The notes under the pieces were generated by a model. The model did no database searches. It had not been told where the DNA came from and was given only the letters and a program-made list of their open reading frames with translations. The position numbers were made by a program, and so were the translations under genes. Of a DNA stretch of 64,000 bases, positions 60,728 to 64,000 are shown piece by piece (the first letter of the stretch is position 1; each line of letters opens with the position of its first letter). Source of the stretch: Terriglobia bacterium (GTDB lineage: Bacteria; Acidobacteriota; Terriglobia; Versatilivoradales; Versatilivoraceae); the NCBI GenBank assembly GCA_022452285.1, contig JAKUNG010000012.1:1-64000 (forward strand), in the 5' to 3' direction.

Positions 60728-61282
60728 TTAGGGTGCAGATGCACCAGTAGAGGTCAAAGAAGCATTGAAGCTCTCAATAACTTTACGAGTAATATCAACT
60801 TCCGGAGCAACGTAAAAGAATTGAGCATTTTGTTTTGAAGAATCCAAAATCATTGAAATTTTTTGTTCGGCAGCAAATTTCTGTAGCACCGGGATCAACT
60901 TATTCACAATGCCATTAAATATTCCCTGTTGCATATTATTAAATTCTTTTTGGGCGTCTTCCTGTTCCCGTTTTAGCTGAGTATTCTTAGTTTCGATATT
61001 ATTATTAAGCATTCTTTGAGCAAGAGGATTGAGTTTTGCCCCTTGTTCAACTAACTGTCTCTGCAGGGTTTGAATTTCGTTATTTTTTTTTGCCAATTCT
61101 TCTTGTCTTGTTGCCATTTTTTTTTGAAAATCTGCAAGAAGCGTTTTTCCTTCAGAACACTCACGGATCACAGTAAATAAATGAATAACAGCAACTTTTT
61201 CTCCGAAGGCCTCCTGAGGTGTCAATGTTAAGGGGACAACTAAACTCAACGACAAAAAGGCCAATGTAATTGTTCGTAGCAT
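60728..61282 (-). CDS. OmpH/Skp-family periplasmic chaperone
   Basis: 184 residues. A signal peptide (1-27, ending near AFGEK) is followed by a long coiled-coil region (LADFQKKMATRQEELAKKNNEIQ, ending near IFNGIVNKLI) and a short C-terminal beta segment, the Skp layout. It holds unfolded outer-membrane proteins. It lies between rseP and ybgC. The usual bamA gene does not precede it; a 225-base spacer does. Confidence 0.92.
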   Translation of the reverse strand: MLRTITLAFLSLSLVVPLTLTPQEAFGEKVAVIHLFTVIRECSEGKTLLADFQKKMATRQEELAKKNNEIQTLQRQLVEQGAKLNPLAQRMLNNNIETKNTQLKREQEDAQKEFNNMQQGIFNGIVNKLIPVLQKFAAEQKISMILDSSKQNAQFFYVAPEVDITRKVIESFNASLTSTGASAP

Positions 61283-61506
61283 TGTAACTCCTTACTTCAA
61301 AATTTAGAAAATACCTTCTTTTCCCTAAGATAGTAACATATATGTCAAAGCTAGCTTGTAATAGTTCCTTATTTAGAGAGAGGTAGTAATCATACTGTCC
61401 ATCAGAGTAACTTGTAAAGAAACAAGTGTCTAGATGTGGTATTTCAGTGTTTAACTGTTGTTTGCTTGTTATCTTTGAAGATCAGTTTTGTTAGAAGATA
61501 TTACCT

Positions 61507-62853
61507 CTATGGAAAGTACTTTTCTAGAATAGAGATAGGAAGCAGTTTAATAATGTCATTGTAGGTAACTACAATGACAAGAAGAATTACCATAGCAAAT
61601 CCAACTTGAGCTACTCTTTCACGGACTTTTAAACTGAGGTCGTGGCGAAAGATTGATTCAATAAGAATTATGGTGATCACGCCACCATCTAGAATTGGAA
61701 TTGGTAAAAGGTTAACAATTCCTAAATTTAAACTAATCGCTGCAATCAGGAATATTAAATCATTAAGGCTAGATTTTGCAGCCATACTAGATTGTTTAGC
61801 AATTTCAATGGGACCTCCAACCATCCGCATTGAAATTTGTCCTTGGACCAATCGATTAAGAAAATTAAATATTAAACCGGCAAATTTATAATTTTGTTCG
61901 AACGATGTTTTTATGGATTCAGTAAAACTGAGGTCTTTTGTGGTGGTTCTGGGTCGTGAATATAAACTTACACCGATCATTCGACGCTGTTGGGTTTCAT
62001 CCAAATAGGGTGTAACATTTAAATCAATCTCCTCGTCATTACGTAAAACTGTCATTGCAATAGTCTTATCCTTATTTCCGTTTAAAGAATCAATCAGATC
62101 TAACCCTATTTTTCTTAACTCAACGCCTGCTACCTTAATTACTTGGTCACCAGGAAGAATACCAGCTTGGTAAGCAGGTTTTTCTGGTAAGACATCCCCT
62201 ATCCAAACAGAAGCTAATTCAAAAGGTAGTGCGCCTAGGAATCCAACATGTTCTTTTCCGCGTGTCTCTGGAACAACAGTCGTCGAGAAAATTTTCTCTC
62301 CTCTTTTAACTTGAAGTTTTAAAGATTTTTCTGGGCTGGATCTTACTTCAAACAAAAATTGTTCCCAGGTCGGATCTTGTAATTCGTTGATTTGTAATAT
62401 TTGATCGTTTGGTCTGAGGTTGTTTTCAGCTACAGAACCTGCTTTAACTAAACCTATAACAACAGGTTCCCTTGGCCAAAGAGGAACTTCGTAGTGGTAA
62501 TAATAGAGACCAGTAAGTAAGGCTACAGCAAGTAGACCATTCATAACGGGGCCCATAATGGCTACAATAAATCGTTGCCACTTGGGATGTGAAAGAAACT
62601 CTTCGACGCCTCCTGTAGCGTCTTCAGGGTTTTCGCCGGCCATGCTGACATATCCGCCAAGAGGAATAGCACATATTTTGTATTCTGTTTCTCCTTTGCG
62701 AAAACCTAGTATTTTTGGACCAAAACCTACAGCAAAGGCATTAACTTTAATGCTAAAAATCTTAGCAGCCCAAAAATGGCCTAATTCATGCACAACTACT
62801 ATTGTGCCAAACACTAAAACCACACTAAAAACACTTGAAAAAAAATCTAGCAT
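61507..62853 (-). CDS. rseP: Site-2 intramembrane protease RseP
   Basis: 448 residues from the ATG at 62853; a TTG three codons upstream is the alternative. The zinc motif HELGH is at 22-26 in the first helix. Two PDZ-like domains follow (NNLRPNDQILQI and AGILPGDQVIKVAG), then the NLLPIPILDGG motif holding the third ligand Asp. It cleaves membrane-anchored regulators in the envelope stress response. It lies just downstream of dxr, a widespread order. Confidence 0.95.
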   Translation of the reverse strand: MLDFFSSVFSVVLVFGTIVVVHELGHFWAAKIFSIKVNAFAVGFGPKILGFRKGETEYKICAIPLGGYVSMAGENPEDATGGVEEFLSHPKWQRFIVAIMGPVMNGLLAVALLTGLYYYHYEVPLWPREPVVIGLVKAGSVAENNLRPNDQILQINELQDPTWEQFLFEVRSSPEKSLKLQVKRGEKIFSTTVVPETRGKEHVGFLGALPFELASVWIGDVLPEKPAYQAGILPGDQVIKVAGVELRKIGLDLIDSLNGNKDKTIAMTVLRNDEEIDLNVTPYLDETQQRRMIGVSLYSRPRTTTKDLSFTESIKTSFEQNYKFAGLIFNFLNRLVQGQISMRMVGGPIEIAKQSSMAAKSSLNDLIFLIAAISLNLGIVNLLPIPILDGGVITIILIESIFRHDLSLKVRERVAQVGFAMVILLVIVVTYNDIIKLLPISILEKYFP

Positions 62854-62942
62854 TGAGAACAACTCTTAATTTAGTTTAGTTAAGGTGGATAAAATTTATT
62901 TCAAGGACCTACAATATATCGATTAAGTCCTGGGCTTTTCTA

Positions 62943-64000
62943 TTAAATAAAATCAGTTTCGATCAGTCGGTCTGTTTCAAACCTGACCTTTTTATCATAC
63001 TCTACAATTTCCGTAACTGAAGAAAAATTAATTTTCTGATTAAAAGTGCCCATCATTTTACCTATTACTTTTGGAATTTCCAGAAAGCTAATTTTCTTTT
63101 TGAGAAAAGCGTCTACTGCAATTTCATCTGCTGCATTTAAAACACAAGGTGCAGTTCCTAATGATTGGGCAGCTTGAAATGCTAATTCTAGACAAGGAGA
63201 TTTACCTAAATCAGGTGTTTGAAATTCTAACTTTCTTAATTGATTAACATCAAGCTTTCCTTTGGAACGAGATGTTCGTTGGGGATAATTAAATGCGTAG
63301 TGAATAGGCTGACACATATCAGTTAAACCTAACTGTGCAATCAAAGAGCCATCTACAAATTCAACCATAGAATGAATAATTGATTGAGGATGTATAAGGA
63401 CAGAAATTTGGTGCACCTTGAGATTAAATAACCATTGGGCCTCTATAACTTCAAGGCCCTTATTCATTAGTGTGGCAGAGTCCACTGTAATTCGGTTGCC
63501 CATTTTCCAAGTTGGATGATTTAGAGCCATTTGAGGTGTCACTGTAGAAAGTTTAGCACGAGAGAAGTTCAAAAAAGGCCCTCCAGATGCAGTCAAAATA
63601 ATACGGGATATTTCATCGGGTTCTCCACATCGCAGACATTGGTGAATAGCACTGTGTTCGCTGTCAACTGGGATAATCTGTGTTCCAGTATTTCGAGCTA
63701 TGTTTGTGACTAACTCTCCAGCAACAACTAAAATTTCCTTATTAGCTAAAGCGATTGTTTTTCCGTGCTCAATAGCTTGAATAGTTGGTTCCAAACCAGC
63801 TATACCTACTATAGAGCTAACTACTAAGTTAGTTTCTGGAAGGGTTGCAACTTCTAATAGTCCTTCAATTCCACTCAGTAACCTTGGTCTGTCTGACAAT
63901 GGCAGATCCATTAACTTTTTCTTTAGCAAGTCTTTAGACGTAGAGTTGGAAACAGAAACTGTTTGTGGACGAAACACTTTAATTTGTTTAAAAAGCTCAT
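62943..64000 (-). CDS. dxr: 1-deoxy-D-xylulose 5-phosphate reductoisomerase, 5' end cut
   Basis: The frame is open to the window edge, giving 351 residues; about 45-50 N-terminal residues are missing relative to the usual ~390-400. The first visible residues read ELFKQIKVFRPQTVSV, typical of the region after the NADPH loop. PVDSEHSAIHQCL, ILTASGGPFLNF, HPTWKMGNRITVDSATLMNKGLEVIEA and metal-binding E/D residues follow. It converts DXP to MEP, first committed step of the MEP isoprenoid pathway. Followed by rseP. Confidence 0.96.
   Translation of the reverse strand, partial: ELFKQIKVFRPQTVSVSNSTSKDLLKKKLMDLPLSDRPRLLSGIEGLLEVATLPETNLVVSSIVGIAGLEPTIQAIEHGKTIALANKEILVVAGELVTNIARNTGTQIIPVDSEHSAIHQCLRCGEPDEISRIILTASGGPFLNFSRAKLSTVTPQMALNHPTWKMGNRITVDSATLMNKGLEVIEAQWLFNLKVHQISVLIHPQSIIHSMVEFVDGSLIAQLGLTDMCQPIHYAFNYPQRTSRSKGKLDVNQLRKLEFQTPDLGKSPCLELAFQAAQSLGTAPCVLNAADEIAVDAFLKKKISFLEIPKVIGKMMGTFNQKINFSSVTEIVEYDKKVRFETDRLIETDFI

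Noticed and set aside
1-64000. CRISPR array, insertion sequence or toxin-antitoxin pair
   Set aside because: No regularly spaced repeats, transposase motifs, terminal inverted repeats or recognisable small toxin/antitoxin pairs are visible in the window.

Overview
This window is an AT-rich, gene-dense chromosomal segment from a free-living, diderm (Gram-negative type) bacterium. Outer-membrane indicators are an Mla lipid-transport module, an OmpH/Skp chaperone, RseP, and a YbgC-type thioesterase. Nothing in it looks like a prophage, a CRISPR array, an insertion sequence or an integrative element. Almost every gene is chromosomal housekeeping or transport. Several lineage-flavoured genes resemble families I associate with Acidobacteriota and neighbouring phyla: a long Hfq-like protein, a DUF6677-like membrane protein with a 57-residue partner, an M48 peptidase with an RPTLRR-type tail, a small zinc-ribbon protein, and the orphan at 58.5 kb. 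Tandem DUF507 genes are familiar from deltaproteobacterial-type genomes. The phylum is therefore an inference that a 16S or marker-gene search should settle.

Layout. 0-1.1 kb: the C-terminal end of a beta-sandwich protein, then two divergent tRNA pairs (Lys-Glu on minus, Val-Asp on plus), each with a recognisable sigma70-type promoter. 1.1-8.5 kb: tandem DUF507 genes, an M48 peptidase, a methyltransferase with a histone-like basic tail, a CDP-alcohol phosphatidyltransferase, greA, and mlaE-mlaF-mlaD. 8.7-16.9 kb: def-fmt-rsmB, a CNNM/CorC-type protein, sppA, a homocysteine S-methyltransferase, and an isocitrate lyase/PEP mutase family enzyme. 17-23.4 kb: a secreted DUF2911-like protein, an Hfq-like protein, tmk-holB, yggS, two small membrane proteins, and glycerate kinase. 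23.4-29.4 kb: topA-trmFO-xerC-queG on the minus strand. 30-36 kb: five co-directional genes (cysM, a JAMM peptidase, a MoaD/ThiS-E1-rhodanese fusion, a four-PDZ HtrA-like protease and a catalytically dead relative), which I consider the most interesting unit. 36-50.6 kb: cstA, msrA, ispA, an aminotransferase, coaD, rsmD, recG, prfB (with a programmed +1 frameshift), rpsT, an atypical Nramp, a LarA-family protein, a zinc-ribbon protein and a quinone-oxidoreductase-like enzyme. 50.9-58.4 kb: an eleven-gene Mrp/Mnh-type cation/proton antiporter operon with three large D-type subunits and the MnhA C-terminal part split into separate genes. 58.5-64 kb: an orphan, a glutamate formimidoyltransferase, ybgC with a decayed partial duplicate of itself, ompH/skp, rseP, and dxr running off the window.

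How the genes work together. The JAMM-Ubl-E1-rhodanese-CysM group fits sulfur activation and carrier-protein-dependent cysteine synthesis. The Mla genes and ompH/rseP serve the envelope. def/fmt, prfB, rpsT, trmFO, queG and rsmB/rsmD serve translation and RNA modification. The antiporter operon would couple the proton gradient to Na+ export and pH control. No single undescribed system is obvious. The strongest leads are the fused sulfur-carrier module next to the HtrA pair, the antiporter architecture, the histone-like methyltransferase tail, the tRNA/DUF507 junction, and the frozen partial duplication of ybgC.
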